Assembly: GCF_011397635.1 (NCBI RefSeq)
Contig: NC_064770.1
Span: 28,909,603-28,973,602, forward strand
Direction of reading: 5' to 3'
DNA length: 64,000 nucleotides
DNA from: Epinephelus fuscoguttatus
Lineage: Eukaryota > Chordata > Actinopteri > Perciformes > Serranidae
The position numbers were made by a program, and so were the translations under genes. The notes under the pieces were generated by a model. That model saw only the letters and a list, made by a program, of their open reading frames with translations, made no database searches and was not told where the DNA came from. Shown piece after piece: positions 18,400 through 32,696 of the stretch (position 1 is the stretch's first letter; the number at the start of each line of letters is the position of its first letter).

Positions 18400-19430
18400 G
18401 TGGGCTTTTTGCCTGTACAGCAATTCTCTCAAGCCACTGGCATTGTGTTGTATTTAAAGTTTTATGTGTAAACCACACATTTAGTTGTTTTTTTTTTTGC
18501 TGGGAAAGCACCTTTGGGGCCTCAGTTTGGAAACACAAAGGTTTTGAGCTGTCCAAAACATTATTAGTGGTGTGTATTTTAGTTCCATAACATCAAGTTA
18601 GACTCAAGTCACACATTTAATGACTTTAGGCAATGGCCTCCCTGATCTAATTAATATTAATAATAATGAATAGATCCAATCAAGTTGCAGGAGAGAATCC
18701 TGGAAAACTAACGATACTTTACTGAGCACCTGTTGGAAAAAAAATTAGATGATTTATTTCCCTTACAAAAACCATGTGATTGTCTAAAAAAAAGAGTTGC
18801 AGATATAACAGATGGAGCACTTCCAACAAACCTGTTTTAACAAATAAGTACAAATTTAAAAAGCATTCATGCTTTCTGTAAATTTAATAGAGTATTAATC
18901 TGTTGTTAAATGGCATTACATTTGGTGACGAGTGCATTATGTATTGTTTAAGGCTCGTAACCCAAAGTTTAGGACTTGGGAGTTGAGTGCAAAGACTTGA
19001 GACTTAGTTGTGATTTGCAAAACTGACATGGTCCCACCTTTGAAACTTAGCTACTAAATACAAAATGTGAGGTCACGTCTGTGGACTGCTCACACTTTCT
19101 AGTCTATATTACTCTCAAGGCTCTCAGCCTTGATAGAAATCACACTGAGCATATGATAAAAAAAAATCAATACACAAACTAAAAGCTAATGTGTTTTTAT
19201 GAGCGAGGCCCCTTGTGGACAATCTTATCCAGATGCTGGATGCATCCAGTTAATTTCCCTTTGCCAATGCAAACATTATGATTCCAAAGCAATGCATAAT
19301 TGAAGTATGCACACACATGGTGATGACTTTCAAACTATTGAGTCAAAGAGGAATAAGGTGCTTAGGTGTTGTATCGGTCTGTATTTGTGTGTTTAAAGCT
19401 GTGAAGCTTTTGTTACAACAGGCTCCCCTT

Positions 19431-19432
<2 letters not shown>

Positions 19433-19489
<57 letters not shown>
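19433..19489. repeat. (GT)n microsatellite
   Basis: About 50 bp of uninterrupted GT ending in CGCGCA. Confidence 0.95.
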
Positions 19490-19490
<1 letters not shown>

Positions 19491-20828
19491 CTGGAATGTG
19501 CAAAGGTGCGTTTTTGCGCTTGCATGTGGTGTCTAGCTGAATCTCACCTGGGTCTGACCAAACTAGGTCACGTCCAGCCACGTTTATGGGTCAGATGAGT
19601 AATCATCTGACATTTGTGACTTTCCATTTGGTATGTGCGCTCCCATTAGAGAGGTGGCCCAGAATGACAAGTAGAGTGTGATAGTTGCTGAACTGTTCCA
19701 CTGCGTAACCAGCATGGAACAACAGTTATAATATTCCCAGGCACACCACAGCACGTGCTGCCTCTGTTTCGGCCTTTCTCTGTGTCTCTGTGGCTGCCTC
19801 TCCCTCCGTCTTCCTCCCTGTATTTAACAGGATGCTCTCTGTCTTCTCCTCTCTGCTGATGCTGTTTCAATATCTTCAGTATGGAGGCAAAAAAGAGATA
19901 TAAATATTTGAATTTTGAAAAAACAGATTCAGGTTGCATAAATTTAATTGGCCAAAACATTCAGGCTTGATTGCCTGTCCTGTTTTATTTATTTATTTAT
20001 TTATTTATTTTCAACTTAAATCTTTAGTTCTAAATTTGACCAACTGAATTTGAGCAGAGGCCCCGGATAAGCACATGGATGGATGGATGGAAGGAATTTG
20101 AGCACCCTGAATCTGTGTGTATGTGGGTGTGTGTTTTGTGTTGTTTTTTGGATCTAAATTTGTGAAACTGCAAATCATTTCATATTTTGATTTCAAAAAG
20201 AAACTGAGAACAAAACATTTCGACTGAAAAAAATCAGAATGCTTAAATTCAGTTTACATTAAAGTTTAAAAAACAAATTTTAAAAAACTCAAATAGCAAC
20301 ATCCAGGACAGGATAAGCAATCAAATCTGAATGTTCTGACCAGTCGAATTAACCAATGTTGAACTGAATTTTTATATCTGAGTATGACCAGTCAAATTTG
20401 AGAAACCTGAATCTATTTTTTTTAATTATGAAACTTGAATTCTTTGATCTGAATCTGTGAGCAGTAAGAAAAATTAAATGTCATATTTGAATTTCAAAGA
20501 GGCATTACAGCGCAAACAAATTCAGATACATGGTTTTCTAAGTAAAATTCTTCAATGCTATGAATTCAGTGATGTTTGAATTTCAAAAATAAGTCTCCAG
20601 TGGCTGTTAAAATTCAAATACCTATGTCTATTAATTGCCTCAATACTTTAGTATCTAAATGACAGCCACTTTTGAGTTGGTGGGTCAGAGCTTTTCAGAT
20701 TGTCTTTGTGTCTGTGTGTGTGACAGTGAGTGTGTTGTTGTGTTGGGTGCAGGTGCTGAAACATTGTGCGGTGAGCATGTTTTAATGAGCACAGCAGTGC
20801 AGTATCTCGCCATCCCTCTCTTCCTTTT

Positions 20829-20870
20829 ACACACACAAACACATACACACACACGCACACACACACACAC
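20829..20870. repeat. Imperfect (AC)n microsatellite
   Basis: AC tract with a few interruptions (AAACACAT, CGC). Confidence 0.9.
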
Positions 20871-21831
20871 AGGGTGCTAATTTTATGCAAGCACAGTCAA
20901 ATGCACCATGCACAGAGTGCAGAGGGAGTGGTGGCACACTATTTTGTATTGACATGGCTGTATGGTGTGAAGCGCACCCATGGAAACAAGAAGAGTCTAT
21001 TATAATCCATTATCAAAGGGTGTATTAACGTTTGGTAACAATCATGGCCAATCACATCAGCTCCTCTCGTGCCCTTTAAATGCAGCACCCTCTTCATCTT
21101 GACACACTGACAGCTGGGTAATGGAGTCCAGAGGTGCTTCTCCTCAGAGGACACTAACATGCTCATACAGGAGAGGAACTGTCGCATTGTACAAGCTGCA
21201 CAGTACATTTTTCTGCGCTGGCACATACAGTAGATAGAGCCGACATACATGAAACAACATGTGCATGCACACACAAACATGCACACACACAACTTTTGCC
21301 CTCTGCATGTACTCACAGCTCATGCCAACACACAGTGTTTTTTTATTTTACTTATCTATTAAAAAGTACATTTGCAGACAGCTCTTTTTCAGATCAAGAA
21401 TCTAATTCTCTTTAACGTGTAGAGGGTTTGTGATGTGAGCTCACTTTTGTGAGAAAATACTCTTTTGGAATGTTAAAAAGAATTTATTTGGTTCAAATGA
21501 GGGTTTCATGGTGAAATGTGTTAGTATGTCAATAAATTATTTTTGAAAGTGATTAAGGCAAATTTTGTTTTGGGTGAAGTGTCTAAAAGACATGAATGAT
21601 TATTCCTGTGAACAATTTTATTTCTAAATGTTGTATCAGTGTATTTTTAATCAAGTTTCTCTTTGTCTCAGTTTATGGCTGTTCCAATGTTGTCCTCCTC
21701 CTTCTTGATGAAATGTGTGGTGGGAAAAAGTGTAAAAATAAAAAAAGGAAACAATCATATTTAAACATGCAGAGATGTGGAAAATATTCTATGTATAAAA
21801 GATATAAATGTGAGATGATATCCTTGTCTAT

Positions 21832-21837
21832 AATAAA
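21832..21837 (+). terminator. slc17a7: Candidate poly(A) signal of slc17a7
   Basis: AATAAA hexamer in an A/T-rich stretch 3.9 kb after the stop codon; an earlier AATAAA lies near 21,737. This is the last good hexamer before the long GT repeat and the repeat-rich intergenic DNA. Not proven to be used. Confidence 0.35.
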
Positions 21838-22146
21838 AAATTAAGCGATTTAAAATGAGGTCACTATTTCAGCACAGTCATGTCACTAGGATGTATCACT
21901 GACAGCATGATGACACATTAAATTAGTGTTGATTTTTTTTTTTTTTTTTTTTAGGCCTACATCATGAGCGCAATGTCAGTTCTCTGTCTTTTTCTCAGGA
22001 CAGATGGATGCAGGATTATCTCTGTGATTTTAGGCAAAGATTAGATAGGAGAGCAGATGCACTCAGTGGGAGAGTGAGGCAGAAACATGGACGTCACAGA
22101 CAAGGGAGGTGAGGATGACCGACCAGAGGGTTGGGCATGATGCCTG

Positions 22147-22147
<1 letters not shown>

Positions 22148-22229
<82 letters not shown>

Positions 22230-22236
22230 TGTGTGT
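22148..22236. repeat. Long (GT)n microsatellite
   Basis: Nearly 80 bp of pure GT, the longest dinucleotide tract in the window, then TTTGTGTGTG. Likely highly polymorphic. Confidence 0.95.
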
Positions 22237-22239
22237 TCA

Positions 22240-24060
22240 ATGTAGTGCAACTGTAAGTAAACCTTTAAAAAAGTGCTTGAAATGGATATTTATTTATATT
22301 CCTAAATATTATTAATATAACTTATATTGCTTCTCAACATACTTGCTGTTATTTCGTTCTTAAGGGTTTCGCTATGGTCTTTATTTTTGAAAGAATACAC
22401 CGGAAGTATAAGCACAATCATTTCTGCATTGACGCTACTTTGACTTTTGACGTAGTGCTGCAGTTCATCACTTTGACCACTAGATGTCGATAAACATACA
22501 TTATCCTCAGGTTAGCCTTAAACTGTCTTAACTCTGGTATTAACATATCTTAAGGTAAACTGGTCCTCACATTGTTAAAACACAACTCTTAAACCTGCAG
22601 TAACTTATTTTGGGGCACTTAATGGCAATGAAAGCAGACTGAACACAACATGGTCTATACCATTGTAAGGCAGATCAAGGCAGAGTGTGGTCGGGAATTC
22701 CCGCGCTGCAAATTTACAACCAGGCCTGCTAAAATGCTGACTCATTTCTGAGTTTTAGAACTCAGGGCACTCTATTTTTAAAAAACCAATCATGCCTAAT
22801 TCCTAACATATATATGATAAATTCAATAAGAAATGTTACTTTTATAAACCACATTTTATATTCAATATTCCTATTTTCAGTGCACTTTTAACTGCTGCAA
22901 GCTGTAAACTGCCACAACAAACACAATTATGTTCATGTTTACATTGGTTATTTGAGCACAGGGAACCCAAATATGTGATTCTAAAAACAATCAGATCATC
23001 TGTGACTTGTTTTGACTTTGGTATGAACAAAGAGGTGTCTTCCTTAGTGTGGAGGTAAACTGGTCTCCACACCAGGAAACAGTTGTTAGAGGAGCTCCTA
23101 CATAATACAGTTATCACCAGTATTAATAATACTATTATTTTTATATGAATGTTATTATGTTACTGTGGTAATTCATCATAGTCACACAAATAATGCACTG
23201 ATGGTATTGTAATTAATAATCAGGGGTGTCGTAGCGGGGGGAAAGTGGGACTAATTACCCTGGGCATGAGGGAGGGCCTCGAAAAGCCTGGAATTAAATT
23301 TTGGTTATGTTTGGACTTTTTTTTTTTTTTTTCTAAAGGATTAGTGCCATAGCTACATTAAAAGTGGCTGAGTAAATCGATTGAAACACTGAACTTGTAT
23401 TAAAAAAGGACAGTAGAAGCTCTCCGAGGCCCCTCTCCCCCTTTAGGTGTGCAAAATTGTTTAATCTGCCCCTGCACTAGAGTTCGTCTCTAAACCAGCA
23501 AGCAAACTGACTTTGTAAAAAATTATAATAATAATCAAAAGGTGCGTGAAAGAGACATGGGTCAAGAGAGGAAGGGCAGGGGGCCCACAGAGACTTCTTA
23601 TGTACAGGGCCCAGAATTTGGTGCTACGCCCCTGTAAATATTGACATCATTAGTGTGCATTAACCACTTTATTAAATTTAGTAGTGTAGTTGCGTACTGT
23701 GACCACTAGACGGCAGTGAACACATTCAAACAACTCTTAGGTCTCATGTAAACTCATACTAACGATGGTGTAAATTCCACCAAGGCAGACGCAGTACCAC
23801 ACTGTAACTTCCGGTCATATATTTCGAAATAAAAGCCTGGTGCATAAATTAAGGTGGATAAAACATTTACAAAGAAGGTAATTATTGCAGAGCTCTTTAT
23901 CGTAATGTGTTATATGAAGCAGACGTTTAAAAAGTTTGGAACTATGAGTTCAAATTCCCTTGCTGATATTCATGATGAGTTGAGAAGAACCATCTGTGGG
24001 GAAAAAGAAGTTTCCCCGGTTGGCCACACCCTATTAGGGCTACTCCTGTTCATGATTGGA
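22240..24060. other. Intergenic DNA between slc17a7 and the Ras gene
   Basis: No exon recognised. It contains a hAT-like element (23,221-23,634) and two similar words, GACCACTAGATGTCG near 22,477 and GACCACTAGACGGCAG near 23,700, in direct orientation, probably remnants of the same repeat. The rest is A/T-rich and featureless to my reading. Confidence 0.5.
23221..23634. mobile_element. hAT-like non-autonomous element with CAGGGG termini
   Basis: Begins CAGGGGTGTCGTAGC and ends GCTACGCCCCTG, an imperfect inverted pair. The inner parts are A/T-rich and non-coding. Flanking 8-mers TTAATAAT and TAAATATT agree at 6 of 8 positions, consistent with an old 8-bp duplication. Inserted between slc17a7 and the Ras promoter. 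Confidence 0.7.
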
Positions 24061-24076
24061 CTGATGTGCTAGCTGT

Positions 24077-24151
24077 GGGCGGAGTCATTAGCTAAAGCTC
24101 CACTGTGATTGGCTCATTGCAACGTCTGTCTGTACGCCGTCGGTTCATTGG
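24077..24151 (+). promoter_or_regulatory. Proximal promoter elements of the Ras gene (GC box and two CCAAT boxes)
   Basis: A GC box (GGGCGG, 24,077-24,082) is followed by two inverted CCAAT boxes (ATTGG at 24,108-24,112 and 24,147-24,151), spaced 39 bp apart. No TATA box is near. A TATA-less, GC/CCAAT promoter fits a housekeeping Ras gene. The next 330 bp lead to a noncoding exon with a strong donor. Confidence 0.55.
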
Positions 24152-24199
24152 TTGTTTGACAACGGGGATTAACGTGAAAACGCTCTGCTTTCAATGAGC

Positions 24200-24482
24200 C
24201 CACAATGGAGACTAAATAGGAACTCGCACGGATTCAGGCTTTTAATTTATTCATTATATGGAGTTTAATTGTTGATAGTAGCTTCTAAAATCTTTGGCTC
24301 ATTTTTGACACGCATTTCTAGCGAGGAAAACAAGTTTCGGACAGGTCCTGAAGTTTGTCTACAAGTGTTCTGAATAAGGAAATCGTCTCCGGCTAACGTT
24401 ATGTAGCAAGCTAATCTCATTTATCCATCCGTAAAGTCAGCTATCATTTCACAGACTCCTCCATTAAACTCCTACATTAAAG
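24200..24482 (+). other. Noncoding first exon of the Ras gene
   Basis: The 3' limit is supported by the consensus donor AAAG/GTAAGT at 24,483. The 5' limit is a guess placed just after the CCAAT boxes. It would splice to the acceptor CATCCAG at 24,718, two bases before the start codon. Confidence 0.45.
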
Positions 24483-24708
24483 GTAAGTTAACATTTCCCA
24501 TTTTACAACCAGCACTCGTTCAAGTAAGGAAGACTTAACATAAAGTCAACTAACGTCAGCTGATAGTAACCTTAAATCTGGGTCAGTGTCTTCGCCATGT
24601 CGGTGTAGGGAGGAAGAGGGTTAATTTACAGCAACCGGTTTGATTTGTTCATGTTCACCTGACAACTCGGCTAATCCGATGTAAAATCATGGCTACCTGC
24701 TGATTTAA

Positions 24709-28082
<3,374 letters not shown>

Positions 28083-28670
28083 CAAACCACACACACACAG
28101 TATCCTTTACAGCACTTGTTTCACGCTCGCCCTCACACACTGCACCTCCTCTGTCACATCGGAGATGTCCAGCACCACTCAGGACAGAGAAGCAGACGTG
28201 GCAAAATCCATTTTTTTTTACTGCTGTCACAGTTTCCACTTACAGTATGTCACCACAAGATTTGCCATTTAGTCATCTGGTGTGCAGTGTCTATTTAACG
28301 CTGTGAATTCAGTTTGTTTTTGTTTTTGTTTGGTGACCAAACAACTAGAAACTGCAGATTTTAGAAGAGTTTTTTTTTTTCTTTTTGGTTAAAGCCAGCA
28401 TTTGTGCAAACGTAATTGGAGTCTCTCGAAGACAGATTGAATTTGTCTGGAAGGATAATTCTCTTTTTACTAATAATAATTTTGTCCAGCCGGTGCTTTT
28501 ACAGTCTGTTAAGCTCCTGTTGACTATTTAGGGGCCAAGGATTCACAGTGGTGTGTTGCTCTTTGCACTGCCACATCAGGTGACGCATTCAGTCCAAATC
28601 TCTAAAATTGTTCTAGGATTCAACACATTGTTTAGGGCAGTGAAATTTATGACAATTTTTATATGATTTC

Positions 28671-29140
28671 TAGGGCTGGATGTTGGTACGCCATACCTGC
28701 TGAGCTTACCGAAGTAAACTAATACCACATGTTAATGAAACTTCTCCAGTTAGAGATACCTGCATTCGATGTTTTTTGTACCCATATATAGAAAAAAATG
28801 ACTATTTGAATTTTTTTGCTTGTAGCCAGTCACTGCAAGCATTTTTGCAAAGTGCGATTGGCCCACTGCTGCAGCTACAACTCATACAGTCTGTGGTGTG
28901 GTGAAGTGGAGCATGCCATATTTGACTGATTTGGCAGTTCAGTGTGCAGAGATGCTATCAAAATGTTCAAAAGTATGGTTGCACTGCACGTCTTTGGTGT
29001 CTGGTATCATTTTAAACAACTGAATGCTTCGATTCACATAGGTATAAAATTAAGTTTTAAAAAAGGTATCAAATGACGTACTCTACTGGTATTTGTACAG
29101 ATATCGTGATTTTTTTTTTAGACAGAGATACCCAGCCCTA
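28671..29140. mobile_element. hAT-like MITE within the Ras 3' UTR
   Basis: Begins TAGGGCTGG and ends CCAGCCCTA, the terminal inverted repeat of a common teleost hAT MITE family. Flanking 8-mers ATGATTTC and GTGATCGC match at 5 of 8 positions. It lies 590 bp after the stop codon and before the candidate poly(A) signal at 30,066, so it should be part of the mature mRNA if that signal is used. Confidence 0.65.
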
Positions 29141-30065
29141 GTGATCGCCCACTACACATTTGGTTTCACAAAGTCCCACAAGTAACATAGAAACAGTGTC
29201 ATATTGACTGTTTACTGTGAAAACATTTTGCTTCCAGATGATTGGTTAAAACTTTTTCCAAGTTTAGAAAAGTAAGTTGTCTTCCCCTTGTTCTGTTGCA
29301 CAGGTTAGTGTGTCCTCTGGGGCTTGAAACACATCAGTAAAATTTTTTTTTTTTTTCTTCTTACAAAGATCATGTCACTTAAGATACTGAAGCAGTATAG
29401 GATCACCGCTGTAACAAAACCTCAAAATTGTGTTCCAGACTCCCAGGTGCACTTTATTCATTTTCTGTTATGTGTTTATTGTAGAATATAGGATTAGTTA
29501 GTGCCATTTTAAAAAGGTTACTCAGGAATATGGTGTTGTATTAGGAACTGAGGAATACAGCAGACTGAGAGCTGTGTCAAATGATTGGTTGAGATCTTGA
29601 TGCCTCTGTCCATCATTAACTTACAGTTTGAAGTGTCAGCCCTGCCGTTTGTTCCACACAGTTGCACTGTATTCCAAAGTCCTCTTTTAACGCAGTTTTT
29701 GTGTCAGTCACAGTGGTGTTGGTGATGTGGGACAACATTTAAACCACACTGATGCTGAAACCAGCAAGAACTCTTCAGCGCTCAGAGGCAGTCATGTTAT
29801 CAGAACATACTTGATGCTGAATAACGAGTCAATAGGGCATCAATTTTTTATAGCAGTGTTTGTCTTCTTTGATAATGACTCTGGCACCCTAAATGTAATG
29901 GATTGTTAAATTTCTATTTTTGTAGCATTACAAACGTCTTTCCCCGATTTAAAACCCCACATCTGCATTGAGAAACTGGAGGGTTCCCACTTTGCTATGG
30001 TGTTAAACCAGCAGCTTCCAAATGCCTGTCTTATTATCTGGACTTAATGTAGTCCCACTGATTTA

Positions 30066-30071
30066 AATAAA
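30066..30071 (+). terminator. Candidate poly(A) signal of the Ras gene
   Basis: AATAAA in ATTTAAATAAATATTAAAAG, 2.0 kb after the stop codon, followed about 100 bp later by GT-rich DNA. It implies a 2-kb 3' UTR. Convergent with the pold1 poly(A) signal 675 bp to the right. Confidence 0.55.
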
Positions 30072-30745
30072 TATTAAAAGTTGGAACAAGTCTCTCACTG
30101 ACAGCTATGTGAAATCTTTAATGCACTCTGCTGTAATGAACAAGTAAATGTCATCAGCTTTTACGTCTTTGTGTTCTGTTCACCTGAGGTGGAGCTTTAC
30201 TGGTGAAAGGCGTTCAGGGGGTAAATGTATTTTCAAAAAGAGATGCAGGACATGATAAGAACTTATCTCAATCTAAGTAGAGATAGTGATTGTGGTGTGT
30301 TTACGCCCGATGTGATTTGGAATTACTGATTAGAAAGACCTCATCTTTTCATGTGGAAGAACAAACACTACATTCAGCTTCCCCCCTCAGTTTGTGCCGT
30401 CAAAGGCTGGAAATCAGGTGGCATCAGTGGAGAGGAAGGGGTGTGGTTTGAGGTTTGATTGAGACAATAACACTGAAGAGGTCTGCAGTGAAGTTCCTCT
30501 TTTCATTTCTGAAAAAGTTAAACTGACATCAAAGTAAAAGTGTAAGACTGGGGAATGTACAAACACTTTGAACCTCTTCCCACACAGGACATGTCACATG
30601 TACATTTACCGTCTGGTGTGGTTTAGCATCCTGTATGTAAATTTCTGCAGTGATTGTTAAACTAGTAGTGATCACACATGACAGGCCAAAAAGGAATATA
30701 TTGCTTTTTGACTTTTATTATACAAAAGACACTACTTAACGTCAG

Positions 30746-30751
30746 TTTATT
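30746..30751 (-). terminator. pold1: Candidate poly(A) signal of pold1
   Basis: TTTATT on the plus strand reads AATAAA on the minus strand, 140 bp after the pold1 stop codon. Another A/T-rich match lies near 30,714. A short 3' UTR is implied. Confidence 0.6.
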
Positions 30752-30891
30752 TAATAGAAAACATAGAAATTGTGTGATATTTATGCATTTTTACAAACAA
30801 CAAAATACATAGAAAAAAATACAGTGAGATGATAAGAGTCTGCGGTTATCAAAGGTGAGGCATCTACGGAATGAGAGTGTGTGGGCACCCC

Positions 30892-32696
30892 TCACCATCC
30901 AAAACGATTCACTAGCTTGCTCTGGTCATCCAAATCTTTCTGCACCTTCTTCCTCATGTAAAAGATGGGGCAATCTCGGCTGTAGAGAAGTCAGGAGGGA
31001 CAGTGTTACTGTGTGCTCAGCCAGAAATCTGCAGCAAATACACAGCTATAATAAAAATGTGAACATGTAGTGTAAAGTAGGTATAAGTACCTGGTACAGA
31101 GCACATCCTCATGGAGGGAGCCCTGACAGCGCTGGCACTGAGTCCAAAGGCGAGAGAAACGCTCCTCTAGTGTGTTCAGGTGAAAGATCTGTAATTTACA
31201 GGCTAAATGTTAGAATATCATGAGACATGTCAGGGATAAAAGTGATGTTTGTTTTCAGATATTGACTCCATAATTCTTATTTTAATAAATCAATTTCACA
31301 AGTTGTGCTTTATTGGAACAGTCAAATTGGAAAGACTTAAAGAAAATTTAAACAGCACACTGGACATTCTGCTCAATCTACTTAAATACATTTAATATCA
31401 AATTCTCTTTAATGGATTCCCTGAGCGCTAAGGAGCCACCAGAGGGCGATATGACGATGATTAACACTAAACAGCCATTGATTAAGAATTATACATTGAA
31501 GCAGGGCTGCACTGAACAGTTTGGAGCCTTGAAGCTTCATTCATAACAGACATTTCAATTTTACATCAACATCATATGCTGCACAGGTTTTGTTTTTTTT
31601 TGCATGTCTATTCTTTGTGTCTAAACCTTTAAATTTCACCAGGGTAAAAAAAGGATTGCACCTGTATTAATACAGTCTAATAGCACCATAAATTACATGT
31701 ATTCATTTAAAAAAAGTTGATTTAATTATTTAAAAAAAAAAAAAAAAAGAACTAATTTAATGTGATGAATCACTTTACTCAAATTGAGGATTTGGTTCTA
31801 GGATTTAAAAAAAAAAAAAAAAATTAGGGGTGCACCAATTGCGAAATTCTGGGCTGACATGCGAATGTTAATGGTTAATGGAAAGAAAGACAAAAAATTA
31901 GTGGTACTTCAAAACCAACTTCTTAGTAAGATGCATGTTTGTCTTCACACAGATAAGCATATCTCTGTTGCTTTAGCTCAGGTTATATCTCTTCTCATCC
32001 AAGATGTGAGACGCAGATCTTAACAGCTGCTCACTGAAAGCAAACGTGAAAACAAACCACCATGCACACGGCACCCATCGCCGTCTCACATCATACCAGA
32101 CTCAGGTAGAGCCAGTGGCTTCTTCTCTGAATCAGCAGCTGGGTGCGCAAGATACTGCTGTGCAGGTCTGTACTCTAATATCTGACAGAACATCTAGCCC
32201 ACGACCGATTTTTAGGATCATTACATCATAAAATATGATGGCAGACATTTAAAGCTTCATTCAAAAACTTCAACAGAAGCTTTGAATGTAAAAAGATGAC
32301 ATTCAGTGCAGCCCTACATTAAAGCTTTTCTTCATACATAGAGCTGGGACTTTAAACAAGTAAACTTCACCCTCTTAGTGATGAAAAACAACACATCATA
32401 GTGTGAAGCCATCTGGCATCTTGCGTACCTCTTTTTGGTACAGTTCAGACTCCTTCTTCTTACAGAAATCGCACACAGCCGCTGCAATGACGCAAATGTT
32501 AGATGTCACAAATATGAAGCTCTTGAACTCAGCTCCCACACATAAAGTGGCACCAAAAAGTATATTCTGAGCACACACATACCATCTGTCTTGAGCACAG
32601 CTTTGCAGCCGATACAGGTGCTTCTCTTCTGAGCAAATGCCATGAGGCCCCCAATCTTCGAGGTCAACACAGTCTTACAGCGTGTGTGGTCGCCCT
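30892..32696 (-). other. pold1: pold1 exons coding for the C-terminal metal-binding domain
   Basis: CysA: CIGC in exon 32696-32583 and CDFC in 32481-32429, the zinc site linked to PCNA contact in the family. CysB: CQRC and CTSRDC in 31188-31091 joined to 30979-30892, the [4Fe-4S] site that holds the accessory subunits. The protein ends KLVNRFGW, shorter than the human end. Confidence 0.88.

Larger units (their letters stand above)
17924..21837 (+). other. slc17a7: Probable long 3' UTR and downstream region of slc17a7
   Basis: No open frame resembles a protein here. The stretch begins right after the TAG stop and holds several GT/AC microsatellites, A/T-rich runs, a (TTTA)n tract near 19,985-20,010 and a short GGATGGATGG tail near 20,075. 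The best poly(A) signals are AATAAA words near 21,737 and 21,832. The extent of the UTR is an inference; a shorter transcript is possible. Confidence 0.4.

Noticed and set aside
22395-23830. A possible large element bounded by 'ccggaagtata' (22.4 kb) and 'acttccggtcata' (23.8 kb)
   Set aside because: The inverted match is only about 10 bp, and the similar GACCACTAGA words inside are in direct orientation. Too weak to call an element.
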